In this document: one piece after another, positions 1-11,314 of the stretch
Position numbering within the stretch: position 1 is the first letter of the stretch
Layout of the letters: each line of letters begins with the position of its first letter
Assembly: GCA_022494885.1 (NCBI GenBank)
Contig: JAGVSM010002670.1
Coordinates: 62,001 to 126,000, forward strand
Reading direction: 5' to 3'
DNA from: Micrasema longulum
Taxonomy: Eukaryota > Arthropoda > Insecta > Trichoptera > Brachycentridae
DNA length: 64,000 nucleotides
Position numbers and translations under genes: made by a program
The notes under the pieces: model-generated
Databases searched by the model: none
What the model saw: only the letters and a program-made list of their open reading frames with translations
What the model was told of the DNA's origin: nothing

Positions 1-1432
1 TATTGCTATGTATATATTTATATACATATAACGAATTTTTCGTCTTCTACCCGAGTAACAAGAGTTCGAGACATTTCTTTGAAATTATGTTTTCCCCTTT
101 GTTTAAAACATAGTACCTCATTAAGGCATTACACTTCGGGACATGCCCATAAAACACGTGTCTAGCAGGCGGCGCGCACACGACACGTGATCTCTATCGA
201 TTGGTTTGTGTTAAGCATGCTGCTCAGACGACGATAGTCATCAGTCAAAAATAACTACCTACAACCCTAAAAGAACACCCCTATATTCTCATTATTAAAA
301 CCATTCAAATTGAAAATTAAGCCTTTTTAATTTGAAACTTAAAGTACCCCTCGATAGCTAGCATAAAAATTTAATCAGCGCAATTGCCTAGCTAGAATGC
401 TAGTACATTTAAAGCCGTTTTTTGACAGGAAAGTTTACTATGTAATTACTAATTTATTTCAACATACGTTAAGTCAAATAAAAAATATAACGTCGTTGCG
501 TCTGTAATATATGTTAGGAGAACTTTTTTTTTGGGTATTTTCATTTTCTCATACTTACATACATAAGTGTGTGCATTAAATATGTTATTAAGATTTTTGC
601 AATAAACAAAAATATACGCACAAAAAATTCATCAAAAAAGGGATAATACTGTTTTATTCATATGCTGATTTGCAATCTGTGTGATATTTTTTTATGTGTC
701 TTTTTAAGTGTAATATTTACATTACTTTTTTTTACTCTTAATTTTTTTTTTTTAAGCATTTGTAAAACATTTTTTGATTCTTTTTTGAATAGGTTAACGA
801 ACACCGACACAATTTTTTATATAATTTATATGAAATATAAAAAAATCTGTTAAATACACCTTTTTCTGTAAACTTAAAAAAAAATGTATTGTAAATTTCA
901 CCAAGAACTCAAAAATTTATTTGAATGTTTTATTGTTCTCGCTGGTTAGGCGGAGAATTTTTTTTCTTGCATTTAATTTTTACAATTCAAATCACTGAAT
1001 GTACTTAACTTACGATATACGAGTATTAGTGTCTATTTACATATTTTAAAAATCATTATCTGTTTTCTCAGTATTATACAAAAAATCATGACCGTTTGTA
1101 GACTAATCATAAGTTAATCTATGTCAGTCATTTTTTGGTGATAATATTGTAATCATTTCCGTCACTCACGCCGTCCAAGACAAATGAAACGTTTTTGCAA
1201 AATTTCACTTATTTTTAAAACTCTTATATCAATTTTGATGGATATCAAATCCGGGCCTTTATTTACTTTCCCAAACGCGCTAATTCAGCTCTAGCAATCA
1301 CAAAATTATCATCCAGTATTTTTTTAAAGTTCTATTTTAATCAATAATAACCGTGACTTGAGAAATTTTCTATGGACTAATAGGTTAGGTTTACAGTATA
1401 AATGCCATATTTAATATTATATATAGTACCGT
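1..1432. other. AT-rich DNA without a recognised gene
   Basis: No reading frame here resembles a known protein and no repeat family of this window is recognisable. The first 250 bases are more complex and GC-richer than the rest and hold two CACGTG hexamers (listed separately). The remainder is dominated by A and T runs. Confidence 0.5.
155..189. promoter_or_regulatory. Pair of CACGTG E-boxes
   Basis: Two CACGTG hexamers sit 29 bases apart (155-160 and 184-189), separated by a GC-rich spacer containing GGCGGCGCGC. CACGTG is the canonical site for bHLH factors such as Myc/Max or Clock/Cycle. The close pair in otherwise AT-rich DNA is suggestive, but no transcript start or gene is visible nearby. 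Regulatory function is inferred. Confidence 0.2.
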
Positions 1433-1516
1433 AAGATGGGGTGGAGTATTCAAAACAATTTTCAAATAAATTTGAAGATGGGGTGGGGTATTCAAAACAA
1501 TTTTCAAATAAATTTC
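1433..1516. repeat. Two tandem copies of a 42-bp unit
   Basis: A 42-base unit beginning AAGATGGGGTGG occurs twice in a row (1433-1474 and 1475-1516) with only a few differences. It lies just upstream of a LINE remnant and may be a small local duplication. Confidence 0.85.
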
Positions 1517-1599
1517 AGATTATTTTATACCTAATATTAGGATATTATTAATAATCTAATCCAGCTCCATATTTAAAAAGAAAACACAGGAGGGGCATT

Positions 1600-2722
1600 T
1601 TCAATGTTCTAACCAGTTTTGTATTTTTGAATTTAGAAGCATTTGATACTCCGAATTGACCATCTCTTCGGAAAATTATCGATGCGGATTTTATTTCTTC
1701 CAAGATTATTGTTGTAATAAAAGCACTCCACATAGATAGCAATTGCCGTGTGAGAATCGGTAGCTCTTTGACTGATTGGTTCGGGGTCTCCACTGGAGTG
1801 AGGCAAGGCTGCGTCCTTGCACCTTTCTTATTCATCATACTGATGGATTTTATGTTATGCAAATCAATACCACCGGATCGAGGTATAGAAGTGAACTCTC
1901 CCCCTAAAGTTGTGCGACTTGGAGTATGCAGATGATGCAGTCCTTTTTGAAAAGTCTGCTGGTGGTTTTTAAGGATATTGTTGACAAACTAAACTTGTCT
2001 GGGTCTTAATATTCATACAAAAAAAACTCAGATTATGCGCAACAAATTCTGTCCTGACCCTGATCAGCCTCTATAATTATGGACAGAGGATTGAGAAAGT
2101 TGACAGCTTTAAATACTTGGGAGTACACATAACTGACGATAGAAGCATGCATAAAGAGCTCGCAACCCGCCTAGGAATTGCTGGAGTAACTTTTAACATG
2201 ATTCGTGTTGTCTGAAACTCTAGTCTATACTCGGTCAAAACGAAATGCCGATTATTAAACTCTTGTATAATTCCAGTTTTCCTATATAGGTGCGAATCTT
2301 GGCACCTTACCAAAGCTCAAAACCCCAAACTTCTGAGTTTTGAGAGTAAGTGCTTAAGAAGAATATTAGGTACAAGGTGGTTCGATTTTATAACTAACAT
2401 TGAAGTCCAAGAACGGACGCAGCAGCCTCCTATAACGAGCGTCTTGAGGGTGCGGTAGTGGACCTGGCTTAGACACGTGCTGCGCATGCCTCAGGAGAAC
2501 CTAAACCCAAGCTGCCTCTTCTTTAAACCTGCGGGATCACGCCGTCCTGGAAGGCCGTCAATAACTATCTTTAGACTTTATTCGGCGGAATTAGGGGCGC
2601 TGGATTGACATGGGAAGAAGCGAGAGTGCTGGCTGGCGATAGGGTCACCTGGAGGCAACTGGTGATGTCCACATGCTCCACTTAGAAGCGGTTGTGAAAA
2701 AGAAGAAGAAGAAGAAGAATAA
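1600..2722 (+). pseudogene. Decayed LINE reverse transcriptase, 3' part with (AAG)n tail
   Basis: The region encodes the palm and C-terminal part of a non-LTR retrotransposon reverse transcriptase, broken by frameshifts and stops. In order: EAFD (RT motif A region, about 1640), a run ending SSLTDWFGVSTGVRQGC (about 1750-1810), then APFLFIILMDF, the catalytic box YADD at about 1924 in a different frame, FKYLGVHITDD at about 2110, CLRRILGTRWFD near 2350 and a basic RHVLRMPQENL stretch near 2480. An AAG microsatellite follows at 2696-2719, as in many LINEs that lack a plain poly(A). Endonuclease and 5' sequences are absent, so this is a 5'-truncated old copy. The exact clade is not certain. Confidence 0.85.
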
Positions 2723-3709
2723 GTATTCAGAATTGAATTTTTATAAGATCGTTTTAATTTTATTAAATCTCAAAGAAAAACAACTCTCTTTAAAAGATAT
2801 TTCAGTCATAAAACATATGATTACTTTTCTGAAATATCTCATCAAAATGCTTATCATGGATCAAAAAATCATTTTTCTTTTTACAATTTTCTACAAATTA
2901 TTGCTGACAAAATCGAATAAAACAGAAGGATAAATTAAGAAAAATATGTTTATAAATTAAACCGTAATGAAAAAAAAATTAAATCAAAACAATAATAAAA
3001 AACGTGTTTTGTACGAGACCTATTAAAATGATGGTGTATTAAAACATTACATTAGTTAAAACATGAATGTTTTCTCTTCAGAGCATCGGAGTTTGTCTTT
3101 TAATAATATCGCATCATTTTAAATACATACTGAAACAACCACAAAATAGAATAATTTTTTTAATGCATGAAGGCTATTTGAAACAATTAATATTCAATAA
3201 AAACCATAATTTTACTCAGTTGGGTCACGCATGTGGCTATTCGGAAGGTGTTTCAAATAACCAAAAAGTTCATTTCAAATAGCTTCACTATAAATTAGAT
3301 GACGTTAAAACGCAACCTTAGATGTTATTGTCATTTGACAAACTGGGTAATAATAACAACGTTGTCAATAATTACAATGAAGAATAATTGTTTATGGTGA
3401 TGAGAGATTTTTTTTTTCCAAATTGCCCAGCGATTCCAAATGGCCTTATCTAACGGTACCTTCAAATTCATCATTATTAAAATGAGTAATATTTTTCACC
3501 CCTTAATTTCGATACATTCGTCATGGCCAGACGTGACTAACTGTGGTATTGAAAGGAGAACACGCCCTTCGTTACTAAGAGGGGATCATTTATAAACAGG
3601 GATGATTATATGGGGCTTTATGGTAGTCCGTACATAGGGTCGCAGTTTTTTTATATTAAAAATTATTTCTTTATGACTTGAAAAATGTTTCTCATTTTTT
3701 TCGTAAATA
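2723..3709. other. No feature recognised
   Basis: AT-rich sequence. Short frames (for example 2673-2933 and 3067-3282, plus strand) are low-complexity or show no family resemblance. A slightly GC-richer stretch at 3520-3640 has no recognisable content. Confidence 0.5.
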
Positions 3710-4351
3710 TGTTTGATTTAATTGATAAAATTTTCTTCTTAGTCGCTGTCGTCGTGACTTAGGATCGTGACATTGACTGCGCCGCACGCAGCACGCCAAC
3801 TACTGAGGTGCCTGCCACTATCCTGACCTGATCGGTCCATCTTAAAGAGAATCTAGTTATTCCTCTTTTTCTTTCCACGCCACTGACCACAACCAGTCGC
3901 TCCATGCTATTTTCATTGCTACGCGCAAAGTATCCAAAGAGTTAGAGAATGCGTCTTATTCAAACATTAACTAGAGTTATACCGTTAAGGTTCAACTCCC
4001 AACGGGTGGACTCATCGGTACGTCTAGCTGTCCACGAAATTCAGAGCATGCGTCTCCAGCACTATATTTTGACAGCGTCAATTTTTCGTCTTTTCACTGC
4101 TTTGATGTGGTACACGTTTCTGCAGAATATAAAAAAATGGAGTGAACCAAACTCTTGACGAACTTTATCTTGGTACTGTTACCCGCGCCTCTATCTTTCC
4201 AGATTTTACCGATCTTAGACATGGCGTTTTTGGCAATCGCTATGCGACTTTTGATATCTCCTTTACATTTTAATAATTGATGGAATATGTTTCTTTCATT
4301 AAGCCTACATTCTATATAACTTATATTGACCGCATTGAGTCTGTCCAGCAC
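3710..4351 (-). pseudogene. Decayed LINE reverse transcriptase C-terminus
   Basis: Read on the minus strand, 4351 to 4094 gives a frame starting MLDRLNAVNISYI and ending KFVKSLVHSIFLYSAETCTT. This matches the thumb region of LINE reverse transcriptases, where VKSLVxSIxLYxAETWT is typical. Past the stop, other frames continue the homology: CWRRML and ISWTARRTDES near 4020-4070, then NSMERLVVVSGVERKRG near 3860-3920 and LRWTDQVR near 3835, the usual G-K-R-x-R-G ... RW-x-D tail. Several frameshifts and stops make it a pseudogene. The 5' end is lost at about 4351. Confidence 0.75.
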
Positions 4352-4945
4352 GGAAAAGTGACATGGTCCCGCGGATTACAAAGAAGCAATAATTAATTAT
4401 TCCTATTTTGAAATATACCAATATCTTAATAATTTGTCTTCATTAGAGATACATAGAACGGCGATGGACCTTACGTGAATTTTCAACATACTTAATATTA
4501 TAAGTGATGTCCCTTTTTTTAGTGCTCATTTTTAAATTTGGGAAAAATGGACGAAACTTATATTGATATCTAATTTAAATGATTTGTTCTCTTAATTCAG
4601 TTATTTTACCTCTGCCAATATTTATTAATGTTTCACAGATTTTTCATTCATTTTGAATGACGTTCGTGCGTACAACCCCCAACCATGCACTGACGTCACG
4701 TGGCACCCCCAACCTCCCCTACTCCAGTCGTATAGTACCGAGCGCTAGCGTTGGCATAAACAAAAGAGAGATCCTCTCACCGCAGTAAAATATTATTTTT
4801 CCTGGGGTGCTTTTGTTATTTTGTTTTATTATTATTCTGATTTATATTTTTACACGTGTTACTCCTTTGTGGCGCTAATTAATTATACAATACTGTATAC
4901 TTTTTCCTTTGTCTTAAAGTTTTTTCTTATTAATTGCGATTAAAG
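4352..4945. other. No feature recognised
   Basis: AT-rich DNA. The block 4660-4800 is GC-richer but shows no frame or repeat I can name. Confidence 0.4.
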
Positions 4946-4985
4946 CATGATAGGCGAATGTGCCAACCACTATACCACAAGGTGG
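4946..4985 (-). repeat. tRNA-like SINE head fragment (family A type)
   Basis: On the minus strand the sequence reads CCACCTTGTGGTATAGTGG followed by a stretch close to the A-box half of SINE family A (compare 46690-46731, minus). No body follows, so it is a remnant. Confidence 0.45.
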
Positions 4986-6744
4986 ATATACTTTTACTTG
5001 GCTACTGTTTTCAAGATTTTCACCGTAGAGTAAACAAACACTTGTTTAGCATTCTACTTCCATTGGGAATGAATTGATATTAATATTTCTTTTTTTTTCA
5101 TTTAATTAACTTATTCATTTAAAATTACATTTGTTTACAAATTCATGAACTGTATATTTGAGATATGGTTAATAAAGTAATAAATAATATGTCAAAATAA
5201 CAGTTAGTTCTAAATCAAATAATTTCAAAATAAACGAACGGATATCAAAATATATAAAAGGCAAATAAAAGTATGAAAAGAAAGCAGATTACAACATTTA
5301 AAAAAGATTTACTCTTAAATATTTTAGAGTCACTGGACTGAATTGGAAGCGTTAGACTGGTTATCTTGCCTTCATATATCGAATAATCAAACCATGATGC
5401 TCTTGAGTCACAAAACAAAAAAACAGTGCCTTTTGCCCAACTGAATGCGGACATGGAAACGATAATAATGGTGAAATAAAGTAAATGCGAATTTTGTCAA
5501 TCGTTTTACAAAAATTTTTGGGCTTTAAAATACAAAAAGTAAGTACAGATAATTCCTTTATTATTTATTACATAATTAAAATTCGAAACTGGTTAGTGAA
5601 TAAATAAAGATTAAGTTATTAATGCCGTCAAATAAAATAAGCAAAAAAAATAGAGCCGTACTTAGAGATACCATTAATAAAAAAATAATCTCGCCGATTT
5701 TTAATTTAGTTAGGTACTGGAGTAAATAAATATTTAATATTGAACAAGAAATTCAAAAATTAATAAATAACTAGCATTTTTTTTAATAAAAAAAATGTGT
5801 GGGATTCCTTTGGTTCCTATAAAAAGTTTGATTCGCCGCAATAAATAAAGCCATCTGAATTTATTTTTTGATGTTTCTGTAAAATATCAGTTGTTAATAA
5901 ACAGTCAAAAGTAAAATATGTTATTCGCTTACAAATATGTGTATTTTGTTTTATTTTAAAGTCTTAAAGAAACGTCATAAATAAAGGATAATAAGTCGAT
6001 GGTTTTATTACTTTTATCATATTTCTCGGTTGTAAACATGTGTCGATATGGGACGTGAGAACCTTATAACAATTGCTTCTCCTCGGTATTAGATCTGAAC
6101 TGTATCACAGACTCGGGCAATTTTTCCTTTGACAAAAGTATCACGCCCTGCCTTATAGAAGAGGGAATATTTTCGTGTACGCAAAGGGATATAAAGTCAC
6201 CATAGCTAGCACATCCCTGATTTTTATTATCTTCGCGTCATGCCAAATGTCACTCGTGACGTGCTACGCGGTAATAAGTGTACAAAATCAAGGTTTTCCT
6301 TTTATAAATCATATTTCCAAACCTATCCGCTTAAAAAATTCCAAGCCTATTTAACTTTTTATTACGACCAGTTACTTATTTTTCCTACCGAAATTCACTA
6401 TAACAGCGTTGTCACGCTACATTTGAAAACGTATTGAATAATGCTGAGGTATCGATATATTCATACATATTTAAACATTTTTATTACATCGAAAACCAAT
6501 AAACGTAATTGTATTGAATTGCATTAGATATTATTTTCTGGTATTTTTGGGTCATATTTTTTTATATTTTGTATTAATTAATATAGTTACACAAAATGAT
6601 ACTTGTTTTTTTTTCTATCACAATCCACTTTTTTATATTATAAATTTATTACTTTTTTCATTTTCAGCTAGCAGCTTAAATATGATATGCTAAAATATAT
6701 CTCAACGAAAGTTAGCTGTTGGCGCACTTTAACTTTTTCTGAAA
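4986..6744. other. Mostly AT-rich DNA with one complex block
   Basis: No gene is visible. The block at about 6020-6270 is more complex than its surroundings and holds CTTTGACAAAAG and several near-palindromes. It does not match any repeat in this window, so it may be conserved non-coding DNA. The rest is low in information. Confidence 0.35.
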
Positions 6745-7480
6745 CAAATCTAGTCCATGTTTGACTCCATTAAGACTGCACATTGAGATCAGCTTTTGGA
6801 GCAGCTTATTACAACCATCGACAACCCTATTGCTCAGAAAATGCTTCAGTGGTTTCAGATTGAACCTCATTTTCTACAGCCTGAGAGTGTGGCCTCAAAG
6901 ACGAGCGTCTTGTTTAAACTTGAACATGGGATCCAAATTCGGGCAGCTATATTGATTGTTGAGTATCTTGTATGTCTCTATCAGATCACTCCTTGCTCAT
7001 CGTTTCTGCAGCGTTGTGAAACCGAGAGTTTCCAGTCTCTCCACATATGGAAGCCGTTTTAGGCTCGGCGACAACTTTGTAGCATGTCTTTGGACTCTAT
7101 CCAACAAGTTGATATCCTTAACAAAATAGGGATTCCATATCTGAAACCCGTATTGGAAATTAGGTTTAATATTGTTTTTCTATAGTTTTAGTAGCATATT
7201 TGGTGATATTCGAGTATATGAGAAGACTTATTTTTATCAAATAGATAATTGAATTGGATTTCTTGGTTATGTTTAATATGTGACATTCCTATTTTCAATC
7301 ATCTATTATTGTTATTCCGAGGTGTTTTTGTTGTTTCACATATTTTAAATCTACACCATTTAGATTAAATATAAGTTTGGGGTTTTATGAGCCAATGTAA
7401 AAACTGTAGATTTGTTAACATTGGGGTGAGAAGCCATTTCTTGGTCCATTCATGAATACTCTCCAGTTCATGCTGCAGTT
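6745..7480 (-). pseudogene. Decayed LINE reverse transcriptase C-terminal region
   Basis: The minus strand from about 7480 to 6745 gives, in shifting frames: HELESIHEWTKKWLLTP (upstream), a GFRYGIPILL stretch, then DINLLDRVQRHATKLSPSLK, LPYVERLETLGFTTL and DLIETYKILNN, and last MRFNLKPLKHFLSNRVVDGC. This order (I-x-x-L-x-x-VQRRATK, LPYxxRLxxLxLxTLxxRR, DLIExYKIL, FFxxRVVxxWNxLP) is the well-known C-terminal region of jockey/CR1-like LINEs. At least three stops and one frameshift are present. It is 5'-truncated and probably old. Confidence 0.88.
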
Positions 7481-8965
7481 GAGTTGAGATGTTAAATTTA
7501 TAACTGTAACTTTCTAAAGAGAGACTAGCTCTTGTGCTTGGAGAGTGATTTACACTGTTATAGATATGTAGTATTTGAAGTTATATTCTATCAAATATAC
7601 ATGAGAGAAAAAAATATATATAAAACAATAATGCAGTAATTCTAATAAAATAGAATGCTGTTTTTACTCGAGTTGAAAAAATTTCTTTAAATTTTCTTGA
7701 ATTTATTAAGTGATATTTCAATAGCTTTTTGTTGATTGTCATCGTAATTTTGTTTTTCTAATTCAATAAATGTCAAATATTTCAAATACGACCACTGAAT
7801 ACATCATTTTATGGCTTATAATCATTTCGCGAACGATATGACGCACCCTAATTTTTTATTGAATTTTCAGAGTAAAAAATGACGTCTTATGGTCCAAAAA
7901 TACGGTATGTATACACTAAATGCAGCACTAAGCACCCGTTTTATGTTCCATCCAACCTTAGTTCCGGAACCTAACGGGTAGTTGTAAACGTGAAGCATCA
8001 TCCGTATTTTAATTTATCTCACTGATTGCAATTAGATAATTGCTTAAGTACTAAACAACAGCGAGATTCAACAATATCGATGGTAAAATGGCTAAATGAC
8101 TGATGCGCCATAAAGTGAATTTTTCCAGAGAGTTAATTAAATATTCAACTTTTTATATTTCGAAAAAAAATCAATACAATGCACGTCCGAAGACGAAGAT
8201 GAAAAGTGTTTTAAAAATCTTGGAGCTTTGTAGAATGAATACCAAAAACGGATTTAAATGTAAACCTAAATGACAATTTGTAAAAATAAGTCCAATTTTG
8301 TGTGATATTGACATTAGAGGGTGAAAGCGCTAATTGGTCAAAATAAATAAGTGGAAGTGTACTAAGTATTTTTAAAATTAATAACTTATGTGTAAATATA
8401 AGTTATTACATCATTACAATGGAATTCCATCAAGAATTGTCAATAAATAATTTAAATGAAATGTTATAGATTTGTTGATTTTATGAACGTCGTACAAGAG
8501 GGTTTTCGACGTAAACGCTAAAATATACGTCCGACATTTATGAGCGTCGCGTCGGTTCATACCGCGCAGCTTAAAATGTTGAAAAACTTATTACGTTCAA
8601 TTCAATTTTGGCTGTAGCGGCACATTAGTCACTAAGATTTAGCCTTTTTACCCTCGATACAATAGATTATACCGTTTATCGTTTTTTAGTATAATTTACT
8701 ATTTAAAATTACAATATTTTCATACTACTTTAAATATAATGGATATCATAATAATAGGACAGGTATGAGTTAATGAATAAACACTTCTCTCTCTTCCTTT
8801 TTCGAAATTCAATTATCTAAATCTGTTGACCCTTCTTCTGTGGTAGTACTGATTAAAATTTTCTGGGGTAGAAATGCTTTTCACTTTAATTTTTATAATA
8901 ACTAGATATACTTTTTAGAATTAAAAAAAAATAACAAACAACCAAACGAACACTGTTTTTTTTAA
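7481..8965. other. No feature recognised
   Basis: AT-rich DNA. The block at 8460-8600 is somewhat richer in CpG but has no recognisable frame or repeat. Confidence 0.4.
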
Positions 8966-9152
8966 GAAAAAAAGGAATATTTTCATTTTTATGATTTACT
9001 CAAATATTTCGATTTGTAGCTATATTCAATTAGTTGTAAATAACTAACTATTAGAACATGGGAATCAAGCTTGGGTATACCCACTATAGTGGGGTCCGAA
9101 CCTCGAACCTCTGATCGTTGAGTCCGCAAACTAACCTCGAGACCGAAACCCG
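8966..9152 (-). mobile_element. SINE family D, copy 1 (diverged)
   Basis: Minus-strand copy of the tRNA-headed SINE seen more clearly at 11138-11314, 27693-27852 and 49946-50134. The tRNA-like head is at the high-coordinate end. The body contains the family pattern of about 25 bases around TAGTTGTAAATAACTAACTA. This is the most diverged of the four copies, with a rearranged B-box region near 9090-9110. Confidence 0.8.
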
Positions 9153-9764
9153 TTTATTTCTACGTCTTTATAAACAAGTCCTGGATTTAACCCCCGAGAA
9201 TTAACAAAAAATAGTACCTATTTATTTACCATCAAAACTTTTTTTTTTCTTCCGATTTAAACATTTTTTCCCTTCAGATGGGAAAGCTTTCTAGATATTA
9301 AACTATTATTTCTTATTTCCAATAGCGTTGGTTCTAATGAAACTGTCAGCTTTTCCCACAGAGTTTACAAGGGAAGGAGTTTTCATGAAATGCATTTGAC
9401 ATTTTAATTATCGTCCATTTACCTAAAATGATTTTACACTAGAACTGAGAGCGTAACACAGCTTCTCCAAATAAGGCTTTTCGTTCTGATGCAGACTTCA
9501 TTTAAATTGGAAGATAAGTAGTTCAATCAATTTTAAATGTTATGTTTGTAAATATTTACTCAAATTTATCGTTCACCAGTAATCATCGCTCATTAATTTT
9601 TTTTTTCTTTTTAATTATAATTCATTTGAAATATAAGCACAAAAGCAATTTTTTATTGCTTTTAAGGAATATTATATGGCGCAATTAACAAATGCAGATT
9701 CAAAACATTGTCTTGATATAAAAAAAAGTGTGTAAGAGATAAAATCTAGAACCAAGAAATTGAC
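9153..9764. other. No feature recognised
   Basis: AT-rich DNA with no frame or repeat that I can identify. Confidence 0.4.
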
Positions 9765-10025
9765 GGACTTACAATACCCAAGACAAGAAGCAAGGCGAAG
9801 ATTCCGGAACGATCACGTCAAAAGAATGGACAGCCCCAGAATTTTCTACATCATGGCTCATGAAATCCTAACTGGTTGCCGTTTATCCGGAAGACCACCA
9901 AAGATATGAGAGAACAGCTAGAATTTAACGGCTCGGGAGACGCCTTCTAGCCCATAACAGATCAACAGATCTAAACCAAGAAGACGAAGCTTTTAAGAAA
10001 AGTTGGTGGAATATTTCTGGATAAA
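9765..10025 (+). pseudogene. Short LINE ORF2 C-terminal remnant
   Basis: The plus strand reads RRRFRNDHVKRMDSPRIF, then GCRLSGRPPK around 9880-9905 and further basic residues. This is the GHVKRMxxxRIPK ... G-x-R-x-x-GRPxxRW pattern at the end of many LINE ORF2 proteins. A stop follows GRPPKI directly. Only about 85 codons are left, without the polymerase domain. Confidence 0.65.
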
Positions 10026-10837
10026 ACGTGTTCTTTAACGAGCTTTTATTTTGTCTGAATAAATATACAGTTTCAGTTATATGTGTTTTATATAGTCAGA
10101 TTATAAATATTTTAACATCTTCAATAAATAAATATATATATTTATAGGTATATTGGTAGTGTGATGGCGCGAAACGGATGGCGAAAAAAACAAATATTGT
10201 TACATTATTTTATGCTAAAATCGGATGCTCTTTCTATTATGTAAATGACAAAATTATATTTTATATTTATTTATTTCAAATTACATTTGTATAAATATTC
10301 ACCAACATATTATGGTTTTTCAGGCTGTGCCCGTGTTAACCCAGAACAATTACTAATAACAAAATATAAAGTATGTTTAAATAATCAATAATTTCATAAC
10401 ACACAATATATATCTATATTTTTTTTAAAACGAATACAAATACAAGAAACAACATGAACTTCTTTGATATTGTTAATTTTGAATGAAACAATATATAATA
10501 ACAATATACAATATAAATAAATACGTGTTTTTTTTTAAAGCATTCCAAATAAAAGAAATAATATTTAAAACTTATAAAGGTAATGGAATATAAGTCATAC
10601 CTATAAAGTAACAAACAGAAACTAGTTTACAGAATTTATATTTAATATAAAAAGTAATAGAATACATAGCTCAAAAATATATTAATATAATAATTTACGT
10701 ATGGTATACAAAGTATAAATTAAAGTAATCAATAAAGCAATAAAATAAGGATTTAAACAATATAAAAAATAGAACGAGACATCACAAAATATAAAGTGGA
10801 TATAAGGATAAGTATATGTAAGGAAGGAAAGCCAAAA
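10026..10837. other. Very AT-rich DNA, no feature recognised
   Basis: Long A/T runs and TA repeats. The minus-strand frame at 10414-10614 is low-complexity and is treated as chance. Confidence 0.4.
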
Positions 10838-11042
10838 GGCCGTGGCGCAGTTGTTTTGACGGCAAAATGTGAAATTGGCGTCGCGGGTTCGATTCCCGCC
10901 AGTTGCGAGGAAAAATCCAACAAAGATTTTTTTCTCAATTGGTCTTGGTGTTGTGGTAAATTATTTATAAATTCCTTCCATATCCTTTTTTTCCTACCTA
11001 CTGACAAGCCTCTACAATAGATGCTTAGCTGGTTATTCCTTT
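10838..11042 (+). mobile_element. tRNA-headed SINE, family C (single copy here)
   Basis: The head GGCCGTGGCGCAGTTG resembles a tRNA A-box, and CGCGGGTTCGATTCCCGC (about 10884-10901) is a perfect B-box/T-arm with a 5-bp stem. A non-tRNA body follows to about 11042 and ends in an A-rich stretch. The anticodon arm is not tRNA-like, and the body rules out a plain tRNA gene. No second copy was found in the window. Confidence 0.7.
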
Positions 11043-11137
11043 AAAAAAAAGAACAACAATTCTTTCATTCAGTAAATTAATGCGTGTATGTAATATATGC
11101 TATCATAAAATATGGATCTCATCATTTATTTATTTTT

Positions 11138-11314
11138 TTTAAAGAAATATTTGCGTTCTTATGATTTACCCAATATTTAAGTTTGAGGGCCATTTCCAAC
11201 GAGTTGTAAATAATTCACTATTAGAAAATGGAATCAAGTTGGGGTAGAGTGGGATTCGAACCACAGACCTTTGGTCCGTGAGTCCGAGAAACTAGCCACA
11301 GAACCACAACCCGA
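11138..11314 (-). mobile_element. SINE family D, copy 2
   Basis: Read on the minus strand it starts CGGGTTGTGGTTCTGTGGCT (A-box region), has the B-box GGTTCGAATCC, then CAACTTGATTCC and a body of about 90 bases ending near AAATATTTCTTT. It aligns over its whole length with 27693-27852 (plus) and 49946-50134 (minus). RNA polymerase III would be expected to transcribe the active ancestor. Confidence 0.9.

Noticed and set aside
10414..10614. A 66-codon minus frame
   Set aside because: Low-complexity Tyr/Phe/Lys-rich translation of AT-rich DNA; chance.
10838..10910. A tRNA gene with a perfect T-arm
   Set aside because: Only A-box and T-arm fit. The anticodon arm and acceptor stem do not, and a SINE-like body follows.
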